Below, in pieces: positions 51,224-61,690 of a stretch of DNA of 64,000 bases (position 1 is the first letter of the stretch; each line of letters opens with the position of its first letter). The notes below the pieces were generated by a model, which searched no databases, was not told where the DNA came from, and saw only the letters and a list, made by a program, of their open reading frames with translations. Made by a program: the position numbers and the translations under genes. The DNA is taken from NCBI GenBank assembly GCA_016806645.1, contig JACSYO010001904.1:276001-340000 (forward strand). Reading direction: 5' to 3'. The stretch comes from Ophiodon elongatus. Taxonomy: Eukaryota > Chordata > Actinopteri > Perciformes > Hexagrammidae.

Positions 51224-51348
51224 GTAGAGGGAGGTGAAGAAGAGTTGGGTCGTAGAGGGAAGTGAAGAAGAGTTGGGTCGTAGAGGGAAGTGAAGAAGAG
51301 TTGGGTCGTAGAGGGAGGTGAAGAAGAGTTGGGTCGTAGAGGGAAGTG
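51224..51348 (+). repeat. 28-bp minisatellite, 4.5 copies
   Basis: Copies begin at 51224, 51252, 51280, 51308 and 51336 (partial). Unit 'gtagagggaagtgaagaaga' + 'gttgggtc', with a single A/G variant (gaagt/gaggt). 28 is not a multiple of 3, so repeated peptides in its frames shift and no coding role is likely. Confidence 0.95.
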
Positions 51349-51599
51349 CAGTCGACGACACGCTGGACTCCACGGGGCCTCGAGGCTTTGAGTGACGTAC
51401 AAACTGACTGAATGTTGCCAATATGTAACAACACAATTGTAGTCGTAGAAAATATGTGTCCGTATTTAATTTGAAATCTGAATGTATTATATTTGTCAAT
51501 GAAGTATGTATTTATTTACAAACACACTCCGTGACAACTGAGCAAATTCCATCTGCCGATGAAGACCACCAGATACAGCTGAAAGCCTCGGAAGAGTTC

Positions 51600-51720
51600 C
51601 AGTAAGTGGCCCTTGACTTAATAATTTATTATTTAATCTGCTGACTCCATGCAAAGTGGCCTCTGAGAATCTCACGCTACTGAAATTTTGCAAATGAGTT
51701 TTGAATACATACAAACTGTT
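51600..51720 (+). repeat. dispersed repeat R2, copy 1
   Basis: 'gtggcctctgagaatctcac', 'gctactgaaattttgcaaat' and 'gagttttgaa' recur in order at 52590-52720. Confidence 0.6.
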
Positions 51721-52314
51721 TCAAAGCTGCCTGCGAATGATTTGTGCTTGTCTTTTAAAAATTAATAAATGTTTTAAAACTAAATCAGATTTGTTCATCC
51801 ATTTAATCATATATACATGAATATGGTTACAGCTATGTTATATCCTCTTAAGAATATTTTAGAATTATTTTAAACTATGAATCCTTAATCCTGGTGTCGC
51901 TAACAAATTATTTTTTGACTAAATGATACATTCGCCGTTAAATAAACTGAAAGAACCGTCTGTCGCTTTTGTTTCTTTTTGCTGACATGAAAGACAAATA
52001 GAAAAAGAAAGAAAAATAGCACGAGAGCACACGCAACTATCTGGATTTGTCATTTGCGGTTTACATTTCTATGTTTGGCTCGCTGTAAAACATGAACCCC
52101 ATAACCAAGTACACATGTGAAAGAGCTTATGAGAGGAAACCGAAAAAATCTGCACACGACTGCAATCACTGTGCCTTTAAGGCTTCAGACTGCTTTGGCA
52201 TGTTCACCAAGAGATCATTTCCAACAGGACATGAACGCAGCACGAGCCTTTATTATGTTTTATCAGCATTCTTACAGGCAGGAGTGAGGGCTGGTGTCAC
52301 ACCCCCCACCACCA

Positions 52315-52315
<1 letters not shown>

Positions 52316-52365
<50 letters not shown>
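52316..52365 (+). repeat. (AC)25 microsatellite
   Basis: Perfect AC array after a short CCA run. Confidence 0.95.
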
Positions 52366-52368
<3 letters not shown>

Positions 52369-52589
52369 CCAGACCTGCTCAGGTGCATCAGGAGGGTTTT
52401 GGATGGAGCTTCCCAGCTGTTTTGAAAATCCCTGTGACTGTGATTCAACCACAGCTTGCAAACACTCCACTGAGCTAAAAAAAAAAGAAAAAAAAGAAAT
52501 GACCTCTCTGAAGCTGGGAAATCCAACCCTGGCTGGGCACACGGACGACTTTGATTTCTGATAAGTTAAGTAAACATCATGCTTGAACA

Positions 52590-52720
52590 TGTTACCAGAC
52601 TCTGCTGAATCTGTCGATGCAACGTGGCCTCCGGGAATCTCACACGAAGAAAAAAAAATACAATAACTCAAGCTACTGAAATGTTGCAAATGAGGCTTGA
52701 AAACATGGAAACTGTAGCCA
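52590..52720 (+). repeat. dispersed repeat R2, copy 2
   Basis: 'gtggcctccgggaatctcac', 'gctactgaaatgttgcaaat' and 'gaggcttgaa' match copy 1 at 51600, with an A-rich insertion between the first two blocks. Confidence 0.6.
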
Positions 52721-52735
52721 CAGAGTATGACACAT

Positions 52736-52738
<3 letters not shown>

Positions 52739-52772
<34 letters not shown>
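52739..52772 (+). repeat. (TG)n microsatellite
   Basis: About 15 TG units ending TGCGTGG. Confidence 0.95.
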
Positions 52773-53144
52773 GTTTCAGCAGTAAAGTCATCTGAAGACA
52801 ATATATTGCACTTGTGCTCAGTTTATGCTTTGCACATATGCTTGTCAAAATGCAAAGGAAAGAAATTAATGTATACGTTGCAAACGCACAGTTTATTTGA
52901 ATTCATATCAAATGAGTAAATGAATGAAGTATTTGTTACGTAGCATTGACAAACGGCCCGTACCACATGGGATGACATGGCGTATAAACAAAGACCTCCA
53001 GCAGTCGACGTTCACGTTCCAAAGGAAACCAATCAATGGCGTGTGCCACACTCTTTCCACGTCTCCTGAATCAAAGAAAAGAAGGATGTTTTTGATACAC
53101 GATATGAAAGCTGCACATTTCTAGCCGCTTTAGCAGGGCGGCTC

Positions 53145-54345
53145 TCCGGATGGCAACGTCGCTCTGTTGCTTTGGTGGAACGACTACAGGATGGATTGCC
53201 GTGGGATTTGGCGCAGACATTAATGGTCCACCAGCAGGGGCGTAGTTAAAGTCCCAGTGAAATGAGAAATACAGTTTTTTTCCCAGTTTTAATGCTTTGC
53301 CCCTTTGGTAATTGTTCATTCATCAGTTATATGTCGAATATGTGCCAAAAGATCTGTATCAGAGCATTTGTTAGAATTAAGTCTTTTCTCTCCTGTAATT
53401 TGGTTTCAAATAACTGATAACTCATCCTGCACTCAGGGGCATTTCCAAAAAAACACATCATCCAATCAGATAAGACTTTGGGCGACTAGCTAGTAGCTAT
53501 TAACGGTCGCATGAAACAGCATTTTGTGTATTGAAGTAGCTCGCAGAGTGATATGGAGAGAGACAGGAGGAGGTGTGTGTTTAAAGATCAGTGGGCTAAA
53601 TCTTTGTTTCCTAAAACAAAGAGGGAATGTGGGCTCCGTGTCACTGCTGTGATTATTCTGCACCTCTCAAATATTACGTTTCACAGCACAGAAGCTAAAC
53701 GTGCTCCAACTTCCGTAATAGGTCATGCTATTTACACCACATTCCTACCCTGCATATGGTATGTAACTTAAAAATAGTCACAGTTTTGCCTCTTTTCAGG
53801 TGGCTGGAGTGACAATTTGTCATCCTCAACATTTGTGTTGTTATGGTTTCAGAATGATGAAGACAGTTGGAGAACAATAGGATGTTGATAGGATGTAGGC
53901 TCTACAGGAAGAAAAAAAAAAAAAAACAGGAGGAGGCCCCCGGGACCCCCCTAGTTTTAGACTGAGCCCTGAGCGTTTGCAGCCCTTGGCTCCGCCCCTG
54001 GCTCCGCCCCTGGTCCCCACAGGATGAATCCTGATCCCCTGACTTTTTCTCCAGCACCACCGCCACATTAACGTTCATGTTCCTCTAAAGAGGACTTCTA
54101 ACAACTCCTTAACTTTTTATTAGCGCCATCATCAGGTAAAAAATGTCAATTTGCCTATTTGGTTTTGGGTAAAACTAATTAGGCCTGCTAATTAGCAAAT
54201 GCTAGCATGCTAACAAGCTAAACTAAGATGGTGAACATGGTAACCCCCCACTCCCTTCCCCCCAATAATAATAATAATATTCGCATTTAGCTCAAAGCAC
54301 CGCTGTGCCTCGATACATTCTCAGAGCTGATGGCACGCCTCTTGT
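53145..54345 (+). mobile_element. fish repeat R3, copy 1, split by an insertion
   Basis: The first part (53145-53234) reads 'caggatggattgccgtggga' and 'ttggcgcagacattaatggt'. The second part (54013-54345) reads 'aggatgaatcctgatcccct', 'agcgccatcatcagg', 'gctagcatgctaacaagcta', 'aagatggtgaacatggtaa' and 'tttagctcaaagcaccgctg'. I know this block order as one continuous, very common percomorph repeat. The two parts are separated by about 780 bp of foreign sequence. A second copy lies at 59225. Confidence 0.75.
53235..54012. mobile_element. hAT-like non-autonomous insertion inside R3
   Basis: Starts CAGGGGCGTAG at 53235 and ends with the inverse-type CTCCGCCCCTG at 54012, the last 12 bp being present twice. 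CAGGGGCG termini are typical of hAT-superfamily elements, which make 8-bp target duplications. The flanks 'gtccacca' and 'gtccccac' could be a decayed one. No transposase domain was recognised in the 778 bp. The family assignment is inference from termini only. Confidence 0.5.
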
Positions 54346-55070
54346 TGCTTTATGACTTATATAGTCTTCTCTTTTTTTATGCAGCTATAAATGACCTTCT
54401 TTTTGAAGTTCTACTGAGAAACCTCCTCCTCAGGTCAAATGACGATATAAAACAACACGCATTCCATTTTCTATTTCATGTAACTCTCCTTGTTCACCAA
54501 GACCAACACGGTGCTCTGGGGTCCAGGCCGTGTTCGGGGGACAGATACCACGTCTCAGTTGGCCACACTGACATCTTTTCTTTGTCTCATCATTTTCAGC
54601 ACCAAATCCTTTTTTGATGAAACCATTATGTTCTGAGCTTCTTCCAAATCTCAGCAGACAATTTTTCTTTGAACAGCTGAATAACAAAACAATCAAACCA
54701 ATATAAGATGTACTACTTATTGAAGCGGAAGCTTTAAATCCCCATTAACCCGACGCGGGCGTGGAGGAACCAAATCATAGGATTTACTTTTACCTTTAAC
54801 TCCACATGAATCCCTGCTAAGTGCTTATTAACATAATGTTTGTTTTATTTGTGGTTGTATGTAGATAGTGTCCTCTTCCTCCACCATTCACCTCAAACAA
54901 AATACATAATTGAATACTTCAAGTGCATTGATCATTCCTCATGTAATCCTACTTTTGATCATCAACATGAAGAAATGATGACATCTGCACGTTTCAGGCC
55001 TCTGTGGCCGGATACTACACACACACACACAGTTTATTGATTCATCTTTATTTCACAGTCTCACACAGCA
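54346..55070. other. non-coding DNA, nothing recognised
   Basis: AT-rich unique sequence. The ~90-codon frames on both strands at 54330-54696 have no product I recognise. Confidence 0.45.
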
Positions 55071-55298
55071 ATGATGGCGGCCCACGGCTCGCCACGCAGC
55101 CGGGCTGAGCAGCACGTTGCGGGGGTAGAACACGCGACTATACAGATGTCTGCGTCCCTCACGGGCTCACTGGGGCCTGCGCTCACAGACAGCCGGCACA
55201 CAGCGAGCTGGCAGACAGCCGGCAGACAGCCGGCAGACGGCGGGACGGGGCCCGTCTCGCTGCGGCTCCTCCTCGGCTCCTGTGAGCGAGAGGACTGA
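55071..55298 (+). other. 75-codon open frame in a GC-rich patch
   Basis: Begins ATGATGGCGGCC, 12 nt after a plausible acceptor (ttatttcacag, AG at 55057-55058), and runs 75 codons to TGA at 55296. The translation (MMAAHGSPRSRAEQ...) is unknown to me. Its second half is created by an 11-bp tandem repeat, which argues against a conserved protein. Possibly a first or last exon, more likely a CpG-rich non-coding patch. Confidence 0.15.
55186..55243 (+). repeat. 11-bp tandem repeat 'cagacagccgg'
   Basis: Three to four near-exact units with one diverged unit between, inside the GC-rich patch. Confidence 0.85.
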
Positions 55299-55695
55299 CT
55301 CGTGTCAGAAATTAGCCGCCGGAACAGAGGAGACAGAGCGGCTGTGCTGACTGAAGGAGACGCCTCGTCTGTGAGGAGCTCTACGGTTCAAGCATTACGG
55401 GCTGGGGAACGTGACAGCTCTTCATTACCAAGAAGGGCCTCCATGTTCACATCACACGGCCTCCGAGAAGAGGTTTCTTTTTTTTAAGATGCAACGTTCA
55501 GGGCCTCGTGCGATGAGATGTATTACAGTAGAAACAATGAGGCGGGGATGTTCTTTCTCTGTGCTCTGACATCCTCACGTCTCACGCTCACGAGCAGAGC
55601 TCACTGTCAGCTGATTGGAGGGAAGACCTGCCTCATCACCGGACAGAGCTCTGCCGCCACCTGGTGGTCGATGTCAGGACACCACCGTGGAACGC

Positions 55696-55749
55696 CACAC
55701 TTCCTGTCACACTTCCTATCACACTTCCTATTACACTTCTTATCACACT
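55696..55749 (+). repeat. 12-bp tandem repeat 'cacacttcctat', 4.5 copies
   Basis: Units differ at single positions (ctgt, ctat, ctat, ttat). Confidence 0.9.
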
Positions 55750-55889
55750 AATTCCCGCCAATATCGTGACAGCTTAACATTGTTTCTCAGCTCCATTCCG
55801 AGTCTATTAGAAAGGAGGGCCAATTGCAACACAACACAGAAGAGAATTCAAATTAAATAGATACAAATGAATTAAATATTGAGTTTAAA

Positions 55890-56085
55890 GGAATAGTTTA
55901 ATTTTGGGAACTAGTAATTCACTTTCTTGCAGAGATTTAGATGCAGAGATGGATACGTGCCTCACATCTGTCCATTAAATACGCTACAGGCAGTTAGCTT
56001 AGCTTAGCATTAACACAAGAAACAGGGGGAAACAGCTGTCCAAAGAAGAATGAAATCTATACCAGCACCTGAAAACCTCACTAAG
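55890..56085 (+). mobile_element. fish interspersed repeat R4 fragment
   Basis: Block order 'gaatagtttaattttgggaa', 'cactttcttgcagagattta', 'acaggcagttagcttagctt', 'agcattaacacaagaaacag', 'ggggaaacagctgtccaaag' and 'accagcacct'. I recognise this as a very common percomorph repeat. No coding capacity; a TA-rich tract follows to about 56135. Confidence 0.75.
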
Positions 56086-57044
56086 CGAGATGGTATATAT
56101 CATATATATATGTAATTTATATTTATATATATAATCAGCTCTGTGTGACCAGAACAAACATTTTCCGTAAACTGCTCAAACTAAGACAGACATTTAATAT
56201 TGTCATACAGCTGTTAACATCTGAAAGGTTACAATGTATTTCGGATCAAATATACTTTTATCTTGTTTAGAAAATGGCGGATGTGTTCATTTGATTGTAA
56301 AGTCCAAAAAAAAAACAAGCAGCTCATAAACATCAGAGTTGTGTAGCCTTACACTTAGCATGCAGACATGAAAGTGGTATTGATCGTCAAGAAAGTGAAA
56401 AATGTATTTTCACAAAATGTCAAGCAAGTCCATTAACATAACAGAATAAAGAATATTGCAGTTATCCACTGTTTGATTTAATATTTCAAAGATTGACATT
56501 TCTTCCGAGGAGAAATCATTATATATATTTTTACAAATGACCAAAATGAGGTTCTCCATTTGAAATAATATCCTTTAATCATCAGGAAAGATGATTGAAG
56601 AACCCAGTTCATAGTGAGGACGCTGCTAGTAGTAAAAGCAAAGGTTGAATAATAACATTGCTGATGACCCCTTTCGATTTCTAGTGTCTCAGTAAGCGTC
56701 AGTAAGTGTGACAGTGAGCCAGCATCAACAAAACAGGACCATGAAACTGAAGCAGCTAATTGGAATTTAGACATTATTCATTTCATTATTTACACGCGTG
56801 CTTTTTCCAACAGCGACACGTCAAAACGTCTTCAGTGGGGAAGCATCAATCATCCAGAGTAACGGGGACACGGTACGGGGACGGCACTCTCACACAGCTG
56901 TGACCTCACCAAATGACACATACTAATAATATTTTAATGATAATGATACTGGAAAGTTGTGACACCTTAAAAGATGTAACAAAGCTAACAGGAGAGGGAG
57001 AGAGATGTCTATCTGTGTACACCAACACAATGCTGAGAAGAGCA

Positions 57045-57100
57045 GGAGAAGTATTCGGATCCTTTAGTGAAGAAAAAGGCCTTCTGTGACATACATTATT
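57045..57100 (+). repeat. fish repeat remnant ('gtattcggatcctttagt' type)
   Basis: 'gaagtattcggatcctttag' resembles the percomorph repeat block AAGTATTCAGATCCTTTACTTAAG, a family also suspected at 50200. Confidence 0.45.
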
Positions 57101-57164
57101 ATATATGACACCATTAGATTGTTTATATGGAGGCATCAAGCACTTTATTTATAGTTGGTGGTTC

Positions 57165-57400
57165 AATCCAGAGGCTGTACCCACTGAGGGTCGGGACCCT
57201 CCAAGTCACAAGATCAATTGCTTGAATGTGAAATATTGGACAGATTTACCACTTTGGGCCTCAACAATTATTTAAATAAAAACATCTGAGATTTTAAAGG
57301 GGAAGTGTGTCTTCGGCGGTAACAACTAGACATCTGAAACGTGACGGGAAGGGAACTACACGCTGCATGGCATTTAGTGAGGGGTCACAAGCTAATGTGT
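57165..57400 (+). repeat. fish repeat remnant ('gggtcgggaccctc' type)
   Basis: 'gagggtcgggaccctccaag', 'tcacaagatcaattg' and, near the end, 'gaggggtcacaagctaatgt' match the layout of a fish repeat I recall (GGGTCGGGACCCC...GGGGTCACAAG). Confidence 0.5.
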
Positions 57401-58756
57401 GTGTCGGCCTTTTATAAGGCCAGCATTCATCTGAAATCTGAATCTGAAAAGTTATTGTCGTTGTAAACTAAATGTTGTGGAGCAAGAAGCGTGAAGTAGC
57501 ATGAAATGGAAATACACAAACTCAAACTATGTGGAGGTGAGTGAAAACATGTTTTCCTGTGATGTGTGACTCTCAAACAAATCTTCACGTTTAAATAATC
57601 AACACTGCCGTGTCGACTCTTGTGAGGAATGGAGCCGCATTGATCACACAGCACAACTGTTCCGTTTGCTATTATCGGACTCCCGGCGAAGCTTGCATGA
57701 TTGCAACACGGCAAACATGCAAGCACATCGCTGTATCAAAAGTCAACAGACGTGGCGGGGCTGTAGCGGCCAGCTGTGGGCTGGAGAAAGCGACATTATA
57801 GATATGTAAATGGGCTTAATTTGCAGAACCACTGTGTTTACGAGTTCAGAAGGAGCAGAGCGAGCCTCGCTGGCTGCCATTCTGTCAGTGCGGCTTAGCC
57901 TGACATGCTCTTACCCACAGAGATCTACCAGCAGGTGACAGTAATAGGCCACACATATTTGAATCCTGACAGACTGCAGTGTTTCTGGGTTTGTTTTATT
58001 CACTGCAGCTGGAGCTCTTAAGTCGCTCAATGCAACAAAAAAACCTTTCCAAAGAGCCAGTCCTCTTCCTCAGCTTGATGGGGTGTGTGGCTACTCTTAT
58101 GATAATGTATCCCATTATCTTTGTGGCTCATCACTGATGTATTTCCGGAAACCAGCCGGTGTCGGGATTGTCAGCACGCACGTCAAACACAGCCCCCCTT
58201 GTGCAAAAGGAAAATGACAAGGGTGTGCCATCGCTTCATCGAGTATTTACCCGAAGAAGTGAAGCGAACAGCTGGTCAAAGTTAGGTCAGATAATGAGCC
58301 ACTCCAGGGACATGACACTGACAAACATACATCTGCAGAATAAAACATTTTCGTCAGCCTCACTAGCTGCTGGAAGGAGTCCTAAAACCAGGAAATGAGT
58401 CAGCATTTTTTCACTACTGATTCCTACGCCTCGGAGTCAGTGGTTTTTTTGAATGGGTTTTTGGTTTGATGCTTGAAAAATTTACTGTGGTTCACACAAG
58501 TTTAAGAGATTTTACCGTTTTGGCAGTAAATACCTCAATTCAGAAGCTTTTACGTGTCTTAAAACATATTTGGCTTAGTGGTGATGACGTGAAGTCATGT
58601 AACCGTGGTGTAGGTCGCTTATAGACGAATGTTAAGGTTTTACTTCTGTCGACCGCATTTAAGCTTCAAAAATCATAAAAGTGGTGTTTATTTGGGAAGA
58701 TTATCTTGCTGAACGGAACGTTTAAGTATCATAAACACTTGTTCTCTGCAATAAAT

Positions 58757-58791
58757 CAAAAAGCCAATGGAAAAATCCCATTGGCTTTTTG
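58757..58791. other. perfect 14-bp hairpin
   Basis: 'caaaaagccaatgg' (58757-58770) and 'ccattggctttttg' (58778-58791) are exact reverse complements around a 7-nt A-rich loop. Each arm contains a CCAAT/ATTGG box. Confidence 0.85.
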
Positions 58792-59224
58792 TTCAGGGAA
58801 CCAGTGTGATGCTAACTTCCTGGTTGGCAGCACTCTATAGGGACGACAGTGTCGACTGAAATAATCCCAAAGACTAGGGTGAATCAAGGGTGAGTTGGAC
58901 AAAAGGTCAAATGGGACAGTAGAACTACCTTTAAGCCCAAACTGTGAAACCACATAATCAAAGGACATCCTCTTCTTACACACAGTCTATGCTCCTGTCC
59001 CAATCACCCAAATGTTACATAAAAAAGTTTTGGGGTTAGTTTACACAAAATTGTATGCAACACCTTTTTGGAATATGATATGACCTTGTTTCCTTCTCAA
59101 ATGGATAAGGACATCTTCAGTATCACATAGGTGTATAATTCGTTGGGCTTATTTGTTTCATTCATGGCAAGAAAGCTTACACAGGACGGACAATCAAAGA
59201 CTGCGTCAATCAACCTTAATTCAC

Positions 59225-59610
59225 ATTGAGCTGATGAATCCTAATGAGTGGTGATCCCGTAGCATTTCCTCCAGCACCACAAGTCTTAACATCTACTGAA
59301 TATATTGCCGCAGAAGCCTGTACAGAAATCCATGGTTCCCAGCTGATAAATCCTACTGTCAGTGTTTTATGACATTCTCACAAGCTCCAGCTGTACTTTG
59401 TGTGAGAGCTAATGAGCGAACGTATGCATGATAACAAGCTACGGTAAACATTGTACTTGCTAAACATCAACATGTTAGCTTTTTCATTGTGAGCATGTTA
59501 TAGCACGGTGGCGCCTGAAGTTAGCTCAAAGCACCATTGGGTCAATACGTAAGGTTAGCCTCCCACAACTGCTAGCATGGCTGTGGACTTTGCTGTGGCC
59601 TGTCTGGTTG
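59225..59610 (+). mobile_element. fish repeat R3, copy 2
   Basis: Blocks 'gatgaatcctaatgagtggt', 'tcctccagcaccacaag', 'tccagctgtactttgtgtga', 'ctaaacatcaacatgttagc', 'ttgtgagcatgttatagc', 'gttagctcaaagcaccattg' and 'ctgctagcatggctgtgg' follow the R3 order. This copy carries the 3' part that copy 1 lacks. Confidence 0.75.
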
Positions 59611-60989
59611 ACCTAAATGGCCGACCTGCGGGCCTATTCCCAAGGTAGCCCCAAGTGTTGATATTTCCAGCACTAATCACATATATTTGACCACAATATT
59701 GAATCCAGAAAACCCAGAGAGAGCATATTTCTTTTCACAGTTTCTGCGCAGCTACTGTTTTTTTTGCCAAGTTTGATTAACTCTGAGCTATACATCACTG
59801 TCGTCATTATCGAAGTGAATAATTACTTGTTCCGTTTCTTGGGTAACAAGCCAAATGCTGCTAATGGAGTTACTGTGTGGTGCAGCACTTTGCTTCTGAC
59901 CTTTCAGTAACTCTTGTTCGAGAGAGGACACGTTTAACCACCTTTAAAAGTCAGACCCAATGGAAGCATGGTGTCAAGGGGGGTCATACACTAATGATGA
60001 ATTATGCCTGAAAGTCACTTGAAAGAAATACTTTCACTGCCCTTGTTTTTGTTTTTATGGGACATTTTGCATTTATGTGTGTTTATACGTGTGTTGGTTT
60101 CGCCTCTCATCTTCTACACATGCCGGTAGGCTGCTGAAGAGACTTCAGAGAAAAAGGTAAAGGGATTTCCATATAAACCGCTTCTCTCTTTTTATCAGTG
60201 AGTGAAATGTGATATCAAAGTGACTACGACAGCGTTGATATCACGCTCACAGAGGGAAGAGTCTACTGCTCAGTGCCCATCTAGACACGTTATCATACAG
60301 TATGATGTTCCCTGTCCAGCTGCGAGATAACACTGGAAGCTACAACTACCAGGGTCTAGTCAACAGCTGTTTTTATGATTTTGCTTTTGTGGCGTGTCCT
60401 TGCTGTAGCTCCTGCTGATTTATCTTCACCGCATAACAGACACAATAAAAAGAAAGGTCGGATAGCCGGGGAATAGTGATGGCAAACAACACAGCATCGT
60501 CTCTCAATACATATATTTGAAGAACAGCCAGCCAAGACTGACCACGTCAGACCTGTTTTATGTACTTTTGACAAAGTGATGTTTTCATTTTCAACAAGAG
60601 ATGTGGGGACCTCGCAGCTCCACAGAGCTGGTGGGGACGGAAAGTTGTGAGCCTCCTGCTGAGGAGCAGAGAGGGAGTGAAGGGCAGATCTACAGTCTAC
60701 AGACTGCTTAAACATGAAGTAGTACTTCAGAGTTAGCTCTGTGTTGCTTCTATAAACTAGAACAGGGCTCCATGCAGGTTTTTATTCCAACCGATCACTG
60801 AAATGATAAATATGTATTTTAACCAGAAGCAGCTCAGAGGAATCAATCGCATCTTACTAGAATGTGCTCAATAAAACTTCTAAGAAATGGTCTTAAGAAC
60901 GGTCCTAAACTTATACTCATGAGTCAATAAACTCTTATTAAAAAGTAGGACTTGGAAGCTCAAAGTAACTTTTAGCAAAGTCTAATGGT
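59611..60989. other. non-coding DNA, nothing firm
   Basis: Unique sequence with a possible fish-repeat scrap at 60760-60800 ('tgcaggtttttattccaacc'). The 119-codon minus-strand frame at 60356-60715 has no recognisable domain. Confidence 0.45.
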
Positions 60990-61690
60990 GCGTTCACAAG
61001 CTCCCCGGATCGTCCAATTTCCAGAGTTGGGGAGTCGTCCTTCTGACTTTGATTTGTTCACGAGCTTTAAGTTGTAATGTGGAGAAAACACGGACACTAC
61101 AAGGAAGATGTGTTGTATTTTATTGCTCAGAGTATGTTGATTCATGTGGGGAGAAAAGTCATATACAATACATGAATTATTAAAAAATGGTTTCTTGCCA
61201 TCAACCCAATATTCACTTTTGTCCGTCATGTTTCTGCGTTTCTGCGAACTTGGCAATTCACAAAATTTCGTCCGACTTTCCCCCCATCATTGTCATGTTG
61301 ACAATATCAATCCTAGTTGAAATATAAAATATTTTATCAAATTATTGTTGTCATGTGCATTTCCAAAATATGGAAAGTGTTCAGCTGCTACTTCTGCTGC
61401 TCATTCTTACTGACAAAAGAGACATGGAGACCATTAACACTGACAAACATTTATACACTTAATACACAAAGTAAAAGAGCAGAATTACTGACCACAAGTA
61501 GTAAGACCACAATTCTATTGTGAACTCTGAGATGCTGCTGCCTGCCGTGTGAACCTGGCGTTATACCATATTTCAAATTACACGTGAGCAAAGAAATTAA
61601 TATGCAATATGTGCATTTACTTCTGTCCACCATGTTTTCTGCGTAACATGACGTCAACTCGGCAAGTCGTGTCCCAAAATGTCCCAGACC
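60990..61690. repeat. diverged fish element with internal direct repeat
   Basis: Begins 'ggtgcgttcacaagctcc'. Two similar blocks, at about 61214-61285 ('acttttgtccgtcatgtttc', 'gaacttggcaattc') and 61618-61690 ('acttctgtccaccatgtttt', 'caactcggcaagtc'), lie 400 nt apart. Motifs such as 'gtgcgttcac' and 'tcggcaagtcg' recall fish non-autonomous elements. Assignment is tentative. Confidence 0.35.

Larger units (their letters stand above)
56086..59224. other. non-coding DNA with repeat remnants
   Basis: Includes the remnants at 57045 and 57165 and a hairpin at 58757. No supported gene. Confidence 0.5.

Noticed and set aside
52092..52478. Cys/His-containing frame resembling a C2H2 finger
   Set aside because: Cys/His spacing does not fit C2H2 and the frame runs into a (CA)n array.
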